Source: JALYLC01 sp963743275
Lineage (GTDB): Bacteria > Actinomycetota > Thermoleophilia > Gaiellales > JALYLC01
Assembly (NCBI GenBank): GCA_963743275.1
Contig: CAVUPB010000007.1
Coordinates: 186,001 to 250,000 of the forward strand
Reading direction: 5' to 3'
Length of the DNA stretch: 64,000 nt
Part shown: positions 8,563 through 18,535 of the stretch, piece after piece
How the letters are laid out: the number at the start of each line of letters is the position of its first letter
Position numbering within the stretch: the first letter of the stretch is position 1
Notes under the pieces: generated by a model
What the model saw: only the letters and a program-made list of their open reading frames with translations
The model's database searches: none
What the model was told of the DNA's origin: nothing
Program-made: the position numbers and the translations under genes

Positions 8563-8580
8563 GCATCCTCCGATCGGACG
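8563..8580. promoter_or_regulatory. Candidate operator in divergent promoter region
   Basis: GCATCCTCCGATCGGACG resembles the palindrome at 7102-7123 (core CCGATCGG with a GCATCC left arm). Its centre lies about 50 bp upstream of the predicted transcription start of the response regulator gene and about 75 bp upstream of the divergent operon. Confidence 0.35.
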
Positions 8581-8609
8581 GTGGGGGCACCGGCGCGCAG
8601 GCGAGCAAC

Positions 8610-8615
8610 TAGGAT
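8610..8615 (+). promoter_or_regulatory. -10 element, leaderless response-regulator mRNA
   Basis: TAGGAT is followed by exactly 6 nt and ATG 8622, with no Shine-Dalgarno site between. Position -12 to -7 relative to the A of ATG fits leaderless initiation. Confidence 0.55.
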
Positions 8616-8621
8616 CGGCGC

Positions 8622-9257
8622 ATGTCCCGGTTCAGCGTGATCGTCGCCGACGACCACCCTCTCTTCCGGGAAGGCGTCGTCCGGGCCGTGCGCGCGTGGC
8701 CGGAGCTCGAGCTCGTCGCGGAGGTCAGCAACGGGCGCGAGGCGCTCGAGCAGATCCGCGCGCTCGCCCCGGACGTCGCCTGCGTCGACCTGCGGCTGCC
8801 CGAGATCGACGGCATCGGCATCGCCAACGCCGTCACGCGCGATCGCCTCGCAACCCGCGTGCTCCTGCTGTCGGCGTTCGCCGACGACGAGCTCGTGTAC
8901 CGGGCGCTCGAGGCGGGCGCGGCCGGCTACCTGACCAAGGACGCGACGCAGGAGGAGATCGCGCGCGCGATCCACGGCGTGGCCAGCGGTCGCACGCAGC
9001 TCGCGCCCGAGCTCGCCGCCGGCCTCGCGAATCAGATCCGCGCGCGCTCCCACGGCGACACGCCGCTGCTCAGCGAGCGCGAGCGCCAGGTGCTCGAGCT
9101 GCTGTGCGAGGGCCTCTCGGCGCCGCAGATCGCGCAGCGGCTGTTCCTCGGCACGACGACCGTCAAGTCCCACCTCGGGCGCCTCTACGAGAAGCTCGGT
9201 GTCTCGGATCGCGCGGCCGCCGTCGCCGAGGCGATGCGCCGCGGCATCGTGGAATGA
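8622..9257 (+). CDS. NarL/LuxR-family response regulator
   Basis: 211 residues: a receiver domain (Asp10-Asp11, phospho-acceptor Asp56 in CVDLRLPE, LLLSAFAD, Lys about 106 in YLTKDA), then a LuxR-type helix-turn-helix at about residues 145-205 (LLSERERQVLELLCEG, APQIAQRLFLGTTTVKSHL). It is a DNA-binding transcription regulator activated by phosphorylation. The kinase gene follows with an ATGA overlap (9254-9257). Divergent placement against the esterase/MprF-like operon, with a candidate operator between, suggests that operon is a target. Confidence 0.93.
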   Translation: MSRFSVIVADDHPLFREGVVRAVRAWPELELVAEVSNGREALEQIRALAPDVACVDLRLPEIDGIGIANAVTRDRLATRVLLLSAFADDELVYRALEAGAAGYLTKDATQEEIARAIHGVASGRTQLAPELAAGLANQIRARSHGDTPLLSERERQVLELLCEGLSAPQIAQRLFLGTTTVKSHLGRLYEKLGVSDRAAAVAEAMRRGIVE

Positions 9258-10411
9258 ACGACCGGCGGTTGCCGGACGCCGAGCGGCTCACGGCGCTCCT
9301 GCGCATCGTCGCGGTGCCGGTGCTGATCGTCGGCGAGGCCTATGTGCCCAATCGCGAGCCCAGCGAGGGCCGGTTCGTCGTCGTGATCGCGCTCTTCGCG
9401 ATCTACGCGCTCGCCACGCTGGCCCTCGCGTCGCGCGAGCTCACGCCCGCCGCCCAGTGGATGGCGGTCGTGGACATCGTGTTCGCGGCGGCGCTCTCGT
9501 ACAGCTCGGGCGGCGGCTTCTCCCAGCTGCGCTTCGTCTTCCTGTTCCCGGTCGTCGCCGTCGCGTTCCGCGGGCGCCCGCTCGTGACGGCGGCCGTGGC
9601 CGCGTCGGCGACCGTCGTCTACGTCCTGCAGGCCGCGCCGCACCCCAGCCGCTCGAGCAGCGGCGCGCTCTCGTTCGTGCTCGTGCAGGCCGCGTATCTC
9701 GCCTGGCTCGGCTTCGCGCTGGCGCTGCTCTCGCTGCTGCTCGCACGCCGGGACGCAGCGGTGCGGCTGCTCTCGGCTCAGCGCCAGCGCCTCGTGGCCG
9801 AGGCCCTGACCGCCGAGGAGCGCGAGCGCCGCCAGCTCGCACAGGATCTGCACGACGGCGCGATCCAGAATCTCCTGGCCGCCCGCCACGACCTCGACCT
9901 GCCCGCCCGGGAGTTCCCGGACGGCCCCGAGGCGCGCGCGCACGCGACGATCACGGCGACCGTGGGCGAGCTGCGCGGAGCGGTCGCCGACCTGCACCCG
10001 TACCTGCTCGAGCAGGCCGGGCTCGCCGCCGCGATCGGGCAGAACGCGCGCGCCGCGGCCGGGCGCGGCGGCTTCGCGCTCCAGCTCCACCTGGCGGAGG
10101 GCGAGCCGAGCCCGAACGACCGCGCGGTGCTGCGCTGCACGAGCGAGCTGCTCGCCAACGTCGCGCGGCACGCCCGCGCCGCGAACGTCTCGGTGGTGCT
10201 GGAGCACGGCCCCGAGTTCGACCGCGTGTGCGTGCGCGACGACGGCGTCGGCTTCGATCCGGCGGCTGTCACCGCGAGCGTGCGCGCGGGCCACATCGGC
10301 CTCCTCTCGGTGCGGGAGCGCGCCGAGGCGCTGGGCGGCGCGTTCACGCTCGCGAGCGCTCCAGGGGCGGGCACCACCGCGACCGTCACGATCCCGCGCG
10401 GCCGTTCCTGA
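9254..10411 (+). CDS. DesK/NarX-type sensor histidine kinase
   Basis: 385 residues with about five to six membrane helices (residues ~10-170), no large external domain, then a HisKA_3 dimerisation segment ERERRQLAQDLHDGAIQNLL with the phospho-accepting His about residue 200, and an HATPase_c domain with N-box ELLANVARHA and G-box DDGVGFD, then GHIGLLSVRERAEALGG. Kinases of this build (DesK, LiaS) sense membrane state. It pairs with the NarL-type regulator upstream (ATGA overlap) and overlaps the lipid kinase downstream by one base (TGATG). Confidence 0.93.
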   Translation: MNDRRLPDAERLTALLRIVAVPVLIVGEAYVPNREPSEGRFVVVIALFAIYALATLALASRELTPAAQWMAVVDIVFAAALSYSSGGGFSQLRFVFLFPVVAVAFRGRPLVTAAVAASATVVYVLQAAPHPSRSSSGALSFVLVQAAYLAWLGFALALLSLLLARRDAAVRLLSAQRQRLVAEALTAEERERRQLAQDLHDGAIQNLLAARHDLDLPAREFPDGPEARAHATITATVGELRGAVADLHPYLLEQAGLAAAIGQNARAAAGRGGFALQLHLAEGEPSPNDRAVLRCTSELLANVARHARAANVSVVLEHGPEFDRVCVRDDGVGFDPAAVTASVRAGHIGLLSVRERAEALGGAFTLASAPGAGTTATVTIPRGRS

Positions 10412-11295
10412 TGCGCGTCGCCGTGATCGGCAATCCCCGGGCGGGCGGCGGGGACGATCCCGCGGCCGAGGTCGAGCGTGCGCTGCGCGAGGCGGGCGCC
10501 GAGCCGTCCCTGCGCCGCGTGCCCGGGCCCGAGCTGGGCGAGGCGGCCCGGCGTGCGGCAGAGGAGTGCGATGTCGTCGCGGCGCTCGGCGGGGACGGGA
10601 CCGTCAATGCGGTGGCCGCCGCACTGGCCGGCTCGCAGACGCCGCTGCTCGTCCTGCCCGCGGGCACGCTCAACCACTTCGCGAAGGATCTCGGCCTCCC
10701 GCCCGCCGCGGCGGAGGCGGCGCTGCTCGTGCGCGACGGCGAGCGGCGCAGCGTCGACGTCGCCGAGGTCAACGGGCGCGTGTTCGTCAACAACTCGTCG
10801 ATCGGCGCCTATCCACTCGCCGTCGCGTTGCGCGAGCGGCTGCAGGAGACGGGCGCCGGTGGCAAGTGGGTGGCAATGTCGCGTGCTGCCCTGCGGACGT
10901 TCCGGCGCTATCCGACGTTGCACGTGCGCATCGCCGGCGACGACGGCGAGATCGCGCTCGAGACGCCGTTCGTCTTCGTCGGCAACAACGCCTACGGCGG
11001 TGAGGGCGCCGGAGCGGGGGAGCGCCCGCGGCTCGACGGCGGCCGTCTCGGCGTGCTCACGGCCGAGGCGACGACGCGCCGGCAGGCGCTCCGGATCGCC
11101 GCGCTCGCGGCGATCGGGCGCATCGACGCCGCCGGCGCCGTGTGGCGCGGCGAGCCGGCGGAGCTCACCGTCGAGACCGATCGCGCCTCGCTGCTCGTCT
11201 CCCTCGACGGCGAGGTGGCGAGGATGGACACGCCGCTGCGCTACCGCTCGCGGCCCGGGGCTCTGGTCGTGATCGCGCCCGCTGCCGCGGACTGA
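10411..11295 (+). CDS. Diacylglycerol-kinase-family lipid kinase (YegS/DgkB-like)
   Basis: 294 residues. The catalytic domain is at the N-terminus: VIGNPRAGGG, then the hallmark GGDGTVNAVA loop that binds nucleotide, LPAGTLNHFAKDLG and FVNNSSIGAYP; the C-terminal beta-sandwich follows (FVFVGNNAYG, DGGRLGVLTAE). The family phosphorylates diacylglycerol, sphingoid bases or related lipids at the membrane. Its start overlaps the kinase stop, so it is part of the same operon as the two-component system, fitting a role in membrane lipid homeostasis. Confidence 0.9.
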   Translation: MRVAVIGNPRAGGGDDPAAEVERALREAGAEPSLRRVPGPELGEAARRAAEECDVVAALGGDGTVNAVAAALAGSQTPLLVLPAGTLNHFAKDLGLPPAAAEAALLVRDGERRSVDVAEVNGRVFVNNSSIGAYPLAVALRERLQETGAGGKWVAMSRAALRTFRRYPTLHVRIAGDDGEIALETPFVFVGNNAYGGEGAGAGERPRLDGGRLGVLTAEATTRRQALRIAALAAIGRIDAAGAVWRGEPAELTVETDRASLLVSLDGEVARMDTPLRYRSRPGALVVIAPAAAD

Positions 11296-11323
11296 TCTCG
11301 CCTCGTGACCCCGCCAGGGCGCC

Positions 11324-11980
11324 TCAGTGGAGGATGTTGACTGCGCGCGCGGTCACGAGCACGACGAGCACGAACGACGAAAGCGATTGCGCCGACATCA
11401 GCAGCTTCGCCATGCCGGTGATGGGCATCGTGTCCGTGGGGCTGAACGCCGTGGCGTTCGTGCTCGAGAAGTAGAGGTAGTCGGAGAACGCCGGCTGCCA
11501 GCCGGGCATCAGCTCCTTGCCGTCGGTCATCTGCGGGAACAGGAAGTCCGGCGTGCTGCCCCCGTCGGCCTCGCGGCGGCGCGGGCCCCCGCGATCGAGC
11601 TCCCAGTACCAGAGCGCGAACACGATCACGTTCGCGAGCCAGACCGTGAGCGCGCCGGCCAGCAGCTGGCGCCCGCTCATGTGCGCGTTGCGCGCGAGCA
11701 GCTCGCGCACGAGCAGGACGAGCGAGGTGCCGTTGGCGGCCGCGGTGAAGCCGAGCAGCGTGAGCGCCAGCACGCGCAGCGCGGGATGGGTGCGTCCCTG
11801 TGCGTCGGCGACCGTGAGCGGGAGGAGCGCGAGGACGGCGACGATCGGGAACACGACGCCCGGCCCCAGCGACAGGCGCTCGGGAAGCGCCAGGTACAGC
11901 CCGGCGACCGCGAGCGTCGCGATCGACGCGGGCAGGCGCGACTCGCGGCGGTCGAAGCGCAGGTACCGGGCGATGCTCAC
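11324..11980 (-). CDS. Multi-pass membrane protein (DUF1345-like)
   Basis: 218 residues from GTG 11980, which has a good Shine-Dalgarno site (GGAGG, 6 nt spacing). About five membrane helices; the C-terminal part DYLYFSSTNATAFSPTDTMP followed by a helix resembles DUF1345-type proteins, and superficially the pore-helix region of two-TM channels. Function unknown. It follows malate synthase with a 20-nt gap on the same strand, so it is probably the last gene of that operon. Confidence 0.72.
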   Translation of the reverse strand: MSIARYLRFDRRESRLPASIATLAVAGLYLALPERLSLGPGVVFPIVAVLALLPLTVADAQGRTHPALRVLALTLLGFTAAANGTSLVLLVRELLARNAHMSGRQLLAGALTVWLANVIVFALWYWELDRGGPRRREADGGSTPDFLFPQMTDGKELMPGWQPAFSDYLYFSSTNATAFSPTDTMPITGMAKLLMSAQSLSSFVLVVLVTARAVNILH

Positions 11981-12000
11981 GGAGTCCTCCCGGCCGCCGG

Positions 12001-13559
<1,559 letters not shown>

Positions 13560-13563
<4 letters not shown>

Positions 13564-14222
13564 GCGGCCCGCCGTGCGCTCGCGCTCTCGGCGAGCGCAC
13601 GCAGCGCCGCGGAGCCGCCGCTCAGGAGCGGCGCCCCGTGCGTCGTGAGGACGCGCTCCGGCGACTCCTGCGCGAGGCGGCGCAGCGCGCTCGGCAGGCC
13701 GGCGCCGCCGTACCAGGCGCGCTCGGCCGCGCTGCGGCCGTACCAGCCGGGCGGGCAGACGCGCAGACCGGCGCTCACGTCGCCCGCGATCGCATCGCCG
13801 CCCAGCACCACGTCGCCGGGCACGAGCGCGCGGAAGCGGGGCAGGGCATAGGCCGTCTCACCGATGGGATCACCGAGGGGGATCGCGCGCGCGCCGTCCG
13901 GGACGACGCCGTCGTGCGCACCGTAGCGGGCGATGACCTCGTCGGCACCGCGGCGGTGCCAGTGCACCGTGACGACGACGCAGACGGGACGCCGCAGGCG
14001 CTCGACGTCGCGGTCGAGCGCCCGCCACAGGCGGCCTGCGAGCTCGGGGTCGGCGGGGACGACCGGATCGACGAGGAGGATCGCGCCTGGCAGCTCGCAG
14101 TAGACGCTGCCGACGTCCTCGATCCACCCCATCGTGGCGCGCGGCTCGGGATCCCACTCGGGGTGGGGCGCGGTCCAGTGCCACAGCCCGCTCTCGATCT
14201 CCTGCACTCCCAGGCCGGCCAC
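13560..14222 (-). CDS. MBL-fold-like protein with altered metal motif
   Basis: 220 residues. The layout resembles small metallo-beta-lactamase-fold proteins: a strand pair (SVYCELPGAILLVDPVVP), then VVTVHWHRRGADE in the place of the usual HxHxDH motif, LVPGDVVLGGDA, and a late TTHGAPLL histidine. The first-motif aspartate-histidine pair is missing, so hydrolytic activity is uncertain. GTG 14222 was chosen because TTGACA and TTTGCT boxes lie just upstream with leaderless spacing. It leads the operon with malate synthase (GTGA overlap). Confidence 0.68.
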
Positions 14223-14229
14223 GCACGGC

Positions 14230-14258
14230 AGCAAACCGCCCGCATCCCCACGTGTCAA
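14230..14258 (-). promoter_or_regulatory. Promoter of MBL-like/aceB operon
   Basis: On the minus strand TTGACA (14258-14253), a 17-nt spacer and TTTGCT (14235-14230) precede GTG 14222 by 7 nt. Good sigma70-type spacing; implies a leaderless or near-leaderless transcript. Confidence 0.6.
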
Positions 14259-14266
14259 GCGCGCAG

Positions 14267-14272
14267 TAGGAT
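14267..14272 (+). promoter_or_regulatory. -10 element of cupin gene, leaderless
   Basis: TAGGAT is followed by 7 nt and ATG 14280, without a Shine-Dalgarno site. It overlaps the divergent promoter region of the aceB operon. Confidence 0.5.
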
Positions 14273-14279
14273 CGCAGCC

Positions 14280-14639
14280 ATGCGAATCGTGCGGCAGGGC
14301 GAGCGGAGCGAGACCTACGGCGGCCGCTTCACGGGCCGGGTGGAGCTGGAGATGCTGCAGCCGGCCGAGGCGGACGGCCGTCCCGATATCGCGCGCGTGC
14401 ACTTCTTCGCGGGCGCCGTCTCGAACTGGCACCGGCACCCGGGCGGCCAGCATCTCCTGCTGCTGGAGGGCCGCGGGCGCTTCGGGCTGCCGGACGCCGA
14501 GCACGAGCTCGCCCCGGGCGACTTCCTCGTCACGCCCGCCGGCGAGCGCCACTTCCACGGCGCGGCCGCCGGCTCCGGCTGCGTGTGGCTGACGATCACG
14601 TGGGGCGCGACCGAGTGGGAGGACGCGGCGCCGGCATGA
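14280..14639 (+). CDS. Small cupin-domain protein
   Basis: 119 residues forming one cupin barrel. Motif 1 is SNWHRHPGGQHLLLLEGRGRFG with two metal-ligand histidines and a Glu; motif 2 is LAPGDFLVTPAGERHFHG with the second-motif histidine(s). It resembles the bacterial hydroxynitrile-lyase/AraC-cupin small cupins ('WHxHPxGQxLxV'). The reaction is unknown. Its stop overlaps the next gene's start as ATGA, so it is co-expressed with the amine oxidase. Confidence 0.85.
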   Translation: MRIVRQGERSETYGGRFTGRVELEMLQPAEADGRPDIARVHFFAGAVSNWHRHPGGQHLLLLEGRGRFGLPDAEHELAPGDFLVTPAGERHFHGAAAGSGCVWLTITWGATEWEDAAPA

Positions 14640-15898
14640 CGGAGGCGCCGGCCGCGATCGTCGTCGGCGCGGGCTTCGCCGGGCTGCGGGCGGCGCGCGA
14701 CCTCGCCGACGCCGGGCGCCCGGTGCTCCTGCTCGAGGCGCGCGACCGCCCGGGTGGGCGCGCCTGGACGCGCCCGTTCGCGGGCACGGGCCCCCCGGTC
14801 GAGATCGGCGGCGCGTGGTTCACGCCCGAGCACGTCGAGGTGCCCTACGAGCTCGTGCGCTACGGGCTCGCGACCCGGTCCTACGGCCCGCCGTCCGCGG
14901 TGCGCTGGCGCACGGGCGGCGAGCTGCGCGCGGGCCTGCCCGTGCCGTTCGGCGAGCTCGGGGCGCTCGAGGCGGCGCTCGTCGCGATCGCCGCGGACGC
15001 GGCGGCGCTCGCCGCCGGGACGCTCGGCGAGCGGGCGTCGCTCTCGTGCGCCGACTACCTGGACGCGCTCGCGGTGCCGGCGGCGACCCGGGACTTCCTC
15101 GAGGCCTGGTGGGTGATGATCGGCGGCACCGATCCCGCACGGGGAGCGATCGTCGACGCGCTCGCCGCGATCGCGGCGCACGGCGGCGCCAGCGGCCTTC
15201 TGACGACGCTCCGCTACGCGCCCGCGGAGGGCTGGAGCGCGCTCGCGGGGCACATGGCGGGCAGCCCGGGCGTCGAGGTGCGCTACGGCGCGGAGCTGCG
15301 GGCGGTCCGCCAGGACGCCGCCGGCGTCGAGCTCGAGCTGGCCGGCGGCTCGACCTGCCGCGCGCCCCGCGCCGTGCTCGCGCTCCCCGTCAACGCCCTG
15401 CCTGCGATCGGCTTCGCGCCGGCGCTGCCCGCGGCGACCGCGGAGGCGCTCGGCGCGAACGCCGGCCGGGCGCGCAAGCTCTGGCTGCGTGCCCGCGGCG
15501 TGCCTCCGGGCGTGCTCGCGGCGGGGCGGGGCGAGGGCCTGCACTGGCTGTACGCCGACCGCGTGCTCGACGACGGCGACGTCCTCCTGCTCGGCTTCGG
15601 CTACGAGGACCCGGCCTTCGACCCGGACGCGCGCGCCGACGTCGAGCGTGCGCTCCGCGCGTTCTTCCCGGAGGCCGAGCTGATCGCATCCGACCATCAC
15701 GACTGGATCGCCGACCGCTTCGCGCGCGGCACGTGGGCGACGGCGCCCGTCGGTCGCGCAGGCCTGCTCACGCCGGAGCGCTTCCCGCCGCACGGGCGGA
15801 TCGCGTTCGCGACCTCCGACGTCGCGACGCACGAGGCCGGCTGGATCGAGGGCGCGCTGGTCGCAGGCGCCGCGGCCGCGCGCTGGGCCATGCGCTAG
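14636..15898 (+). CDS. FAD-dependent amine oxidase (monoamine oxidase-like)
   Basis: 420 residues. The N-terminus holds an FAD-binding Rossmann fold: IVVGAGFAGLRAARDL, LLLEARDRPGGRA, then EIGGAWFTPEH. The C-terminal FAD-contacting region includes ATSDVATHEAGWIEGALVAG. This is the flavin amine oxidase architecture (PF01593): oxidative deamination of an amine to an aldehyde with hydrogen peroxide release. ATGA overlap with the cupin gene. The 3' end is followed by an inverted repeat that separates it from the convergent enolase-family gene. Confidence 0.88.
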   Translation: MTEAPAAIVVGAGFAGLRAARDLADAGRPVLLLEARDRPGGRAWTRPFAGTGPPVEIGGAWFTPEHVEVPYELVRYGLATRSYGPPSAVRWRTGGELRAGLPVPFGELGALEAALVAIAADAAALAAGTLGERASLSCADYLDALAVPAATRDFLEAWWVMIGGTDPARGAIVDALAAIAAHGGASGLLTTLRYAPAEGWSALAGHMAGSPGVEVRYGAELRAVRQDAAGVELELAGGSTCRAPRAVLALPVNALPAIGFAPALPAATAEALGANAGRARKLWLRARGVPPGVLAAGRGEGLHWLYADRVLDDGDVLLLGFGYEDPAFDPDARADVERALRAFFPEAELIASDHHDWIADRFARGTWATAPVGRAGLLTPERFPPHGRIAFATSDVATHEAGWIEGALVAGAAAARWAMR

Positions 15899-15914
15899 CC
15901 GGCGCCCCGGCGGT

Positions 15915-15947
15915 CCGCAACGATGGGGTCTGACCCCGTTCTTGCGG
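15915..15947. repeat. REP-like palindrome with GGGGTC-T-GACCCC core
   Basis: Core GGGGTCTGACCCC flanked by complementary outer arms CCGCAA and TTGCGG. It lies between two convergent stop codons (15898 and 15958) and could act as a bidirectional terminator. The outer arms differ from the other copies in the window, but still pair. Confidence 0.7.
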
Positions 15948-15957
15948 TCCGCTCGCT

Positions 15958-17073
15958 CTACGCCACGCGGTGGCGCGCGAGCTTGTCCTCGTCGATCTCG
16001 ATGCCGAGACCGGGGCCCGAGGGCACGCGCACGAAGCCGTGCGCGAACTCGAAGCCGGATGCGAGCACGTCGAGCGCGTCGTGCGACTCGGCGACGGTGT
16101 ACTCGCAGTAGGTGCCGCGCGGCATCGCCGCGACCAGCTGCAGCGACGCGGCGATCAGGATGCCGGTCGAGAACGCGTGGGGCACGCACTCGCGGCCGAG
16201 CTCGAACGCCGCCTGTGCGATGCGCCGCCCCTGGCTGAAGCCCCCGCAGCGCGCGAGGTCGGGCTGCACGATGTCGAGCCCGCCGCGCACCATCCAGTCG
16301 CGGAACGACCAGATGGTGGCCTCGTGCTCGGCCGCGGCGATCTTGAGCGGGCTCTGCTCGCACAGCCGGCGATAGCCGTCGATGTCCTCCACCGAGAGCG
16401 GCTCCTCGAGCCAGTAGAGCTCGTACTCGGCGAGGCGGCGCGACATCTCGAGCGCGTGCTTGAACTGCCAGCGCCGCCCGATGTCGATCATCACGTCGAC
16501 GTCGGGCCCGGCGGCCTCGCGGGCCGCGGCCACGAGCGCGACGTCGCGGCGCGCGTCGAACCCGAGCGGGCCCCAGCCGAGCTTGAGCGCGCGGTGGCCG
16601 CGCTCGACCTGCGTCGTCACGTGCCGCCGCACCTCGTCGGGCGTCGCCGGCATGAGCGCGCTCGCGTAGACGCGCACGGTGTCGCGGAAGCGACCGCCGA
16701 GCAACCGGTAGACCGGCTGTCCGAGCGCGCGGCCGACGAGATCGTGGAGGGCGATGTCGATCGCCGAGATCGTGTGGATCGCGGCCCCGCGCGTGCCGGC
16801 GTGCGCGGTCGTCTCGTAGAGGTCGTGCCAGATCGGCTCGATGTCGAACGGATCGCGGCCGAGCAGCGTCTCGCGCATGCCGACGAGCATGGAATGCGAC
16901 GCCGGCATGTCGATGAAGGCCCGCGCGACCGAGGGGGACGTATCGGCCTCGCCGTAGCCGCTGATGCCCTCGTCGGTGTCGATGCGGAGGATGAACGCGT
17001 CCTGCGTGCCGTCGGCGCGCAGCTCGATCTCGGGCAGCCGCAGGTGGATCGTCTCGACGTTCGTGATGCGCAT
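15958..17073 (-). CDS. Mandelate racemase/muconate-lactonizing enzyme family protein
   Basis: 371 residues from ATG 17073 (an upstream in-frame start at 17115 is possible; 17073 gives the typical MRITNVETIHLRLP beginning). Enolase-superfamily signatures: RALKLGWGPLG with catalytic Lys, VDVMIDIGRRW (metal Asp), WLEEPLSVEDIDGY (metal Glu), IAAAEHEATIW (metal Glu), IVQPDLARCGG and VPHAFSTGI. Members abstract the alpha-proton of a carboxylate for racemisation, dehydration or cycloisomerisation. Substrate unknown; the position near polyamine and amino-acid uptake genes is only suggestive. Confidence 0.9.
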   Translation of the reverse strand: MRITNVETIHLRLPEIELRADGTQDAFILRIDTDEGISGYGEADTSPSVARAFIDMPASHSMLVGMRETLLGRDPFDIEPIWHDLYETTAHAGTRGAAIHTISAIDIALHDLVGRALGQPVYRLLGGRFRDTVRVYASALMPATPDEVRRHVTTQVERGHRALKLGWGPLGFDARRDVALVAAAREAAGPDVDVMIDIGRRWQFKHALEMSRRLAEYELYWLEEPLSVEDIDGYRRLCEQSPLKIAAAEHEATIWSFRDWMVRGGLDIVQPDLARCGGFSQGRRIAQAAFELGRECVPHAFSTGILIAASLQLVAAMPRGTYCEYTVAESHDALDVLASGFEFAHGFVRVPSGPGLGIEIDEDKLARHRVA

Positions 17074-17215
17074 CTCGGCGCTGATCATGCACGCGCGGCG
17101 GGCGGGCGGCAACATGCGCCGGAGCGTCGCGAGCTTGACGCGTGCGGTCGCTGTGCGGTTGACTCCTCACTCAGTCGCGAGCCCGCGACGAGGCGCGATC
17201 GGAGCTCGTTACCGC

Positions 17216-18535
17216 ATGCATCCCCAAGAACACCGGCTGACCCGGCGCAACCTCATGCGCGGTGCGCTGGGCGCCGGCGCAGCCGTGGGCCTGGCAGGAG
17301 CGGCCGCGGGCTGCGCCAACACGACGACCGCGGTCGGCTCGGGCTCGGCCGGCGCGGGCAACCCCGCGGTCGCGAAGTTCGTCGTCCCGAAGCCCACCGG
17401 GCCGAGCGGCCTGCCGCTGCCGCGCACCGACAACAGCGTCACCTGGGCGATCACGGCCGACAACCCGCGCATCAAGGAGGGCCTGAAGCCCGAGGGCGGC
17501 ACGCTCAACATCTACAACTACGCCGACTACATCTGGCCGGGCCTCGTCAAGCGCTTCCAGAAGCAGTACGACTGCCAGGTCAAGATCGCGACCTACAACT
17601 CCTCCGACGAGGCGGCCGCCAAGCTCGCCGCCGGTGCGGTCGACTTCGACGTCGTGATCGGCCTGAGCGCGAACCAGATGGTGAGCTTCATCGCGCAGCA
17701 GCTGATGCTGCCGCTCACGCACAGCTACCTGCCGAACCTCGCCAAGAACATCTGGCCGGCGCTGCAGGACCCGTTCTACGACAAGGGCGCGCGCTACACC
17801 GTGCCCTACGTGGTCTGGATGGACGGCATCGGCTGGCGCAACGACAAGATCGGCAACGACATCGCCGGCATGAAGGTGCCGTGGGACATCTTCTGGCAGG
17901 CCAAGCCCTGGGCGGGCAAGGTCGGCCTGCTCGACGACGAGCGCGACGCGCTGAGCATGCCCATGCAGCGCGACGCGATGCACGCCGGCATCGTCCCCGA
18001 CCTCAACACCGACGATGCGGCGATCATCGCCAAGGCCGGCAACGACCTCGCGCAGCTCACGGGCATCTGCAACATCAAGGTCACGATCACCGACTACCAG
18101 ACGCTCCCGGAGGCCAAGACCTGGTTGCACCACTCGTGGTCGGGCGACCTGGTCTCCGCCGCGCTCTACTACCTCCCCAAGGGGACCAAGGCGGACGTGC
18201 TCTCGTTCTGGGGCCCCGACAAGAACGGCGTCGTACAGAACGACACGCTCTGGATCCTGCGCAAGTCCAAGAAGCCCGTGCTCGCGCACGCGTTCCTCGA
18301 CTTCATGCTCGACGAGAAGAACGCCTACGACAACTTCGTGCAGTTCAACGGCTACTCGCCGCCGCAGAACACGATCAACGGCGATGCGCTCGTCAAGCAG
18401 GGGCTGATCCCGAAGAGCCTCGCGCCGGCGATCCTGCGGCCCGACCAGTTCGCGAACAACCAGGAGCTGCTCGCGCTCAGCGTCGCCGGCACCACGCGCT
18501 GGCAGAACGCCTGGTCGAAGTTCAAGGCCGGCTGA
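17216..18535 (+). CDS. potD: Spermidine/putrescine-type ABC transporter, substrate-binding lipoprotein
   Basis: 439 residues. The N-terminus carries a twin-arginine motif (TRRNLM) and a lipobox ending in AAGC, so it is probably a Tat-exported lipoprotein. The mature domain matches PotD/PotF-type binding proteins: GGTLNIYNYADYIWPGLVKRF, then FDVVIGLSANQM, YTVPYVVWMDGIGWR and VGLLDDERDA. It captures polyamine-like cations outside the membrane for the permeases that follow (GTG of the next gene directly abuts the stop). GGAG lies 11 nt before ATG 17216. Confidence 0.9.
   Translation: MHPQEHRLTRRNLMRGALGAGAAVGLAGAAAGCANTTTAVGSGSAGAGNPAVAKFVVPKPTGPSGLPLPRTDNSVTWAITADNPRIKEGLKPEGGTLNIYNYADYIWPGLVKRFQKQYDCQVKIATYNSSDEAAAKLAAGAVDFDVVIGLSANQMVSFIAQQLMLPLTHSYLPNLAKNIWPALQDPFYDKGARYTVPYVVWMDGIGWRNDKIGNDIAGMKVPWDIFWQAKPWAGKVGLLDDERDALSMPMQRDAMHAGIVPDLNTDDAAIIAKAGNDLAQLTGICNIKVTITDYQTLPEAKTWLHHSWSGDLVSAALYYLPKGTKADVLSFWGPDKNGVVQNDTLWILRKSKKPVLAHAFLDFMLDEKNAYDNFVQFNGYSPPQNTINGDALVKQGLIPKSLAPAILRPDQFANNQELLALSVAGTTRWQNAWSKFKAG

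Noticed and set aside
7031..8608. A single 525-residue minus-strand protein
   Set aside because: The open frame upstream of 7540 is out of frame with the esterase, whose hydrolase motifs occupy 7537-8496; the real gene is the 169-residue membrane protein starting at 7540.
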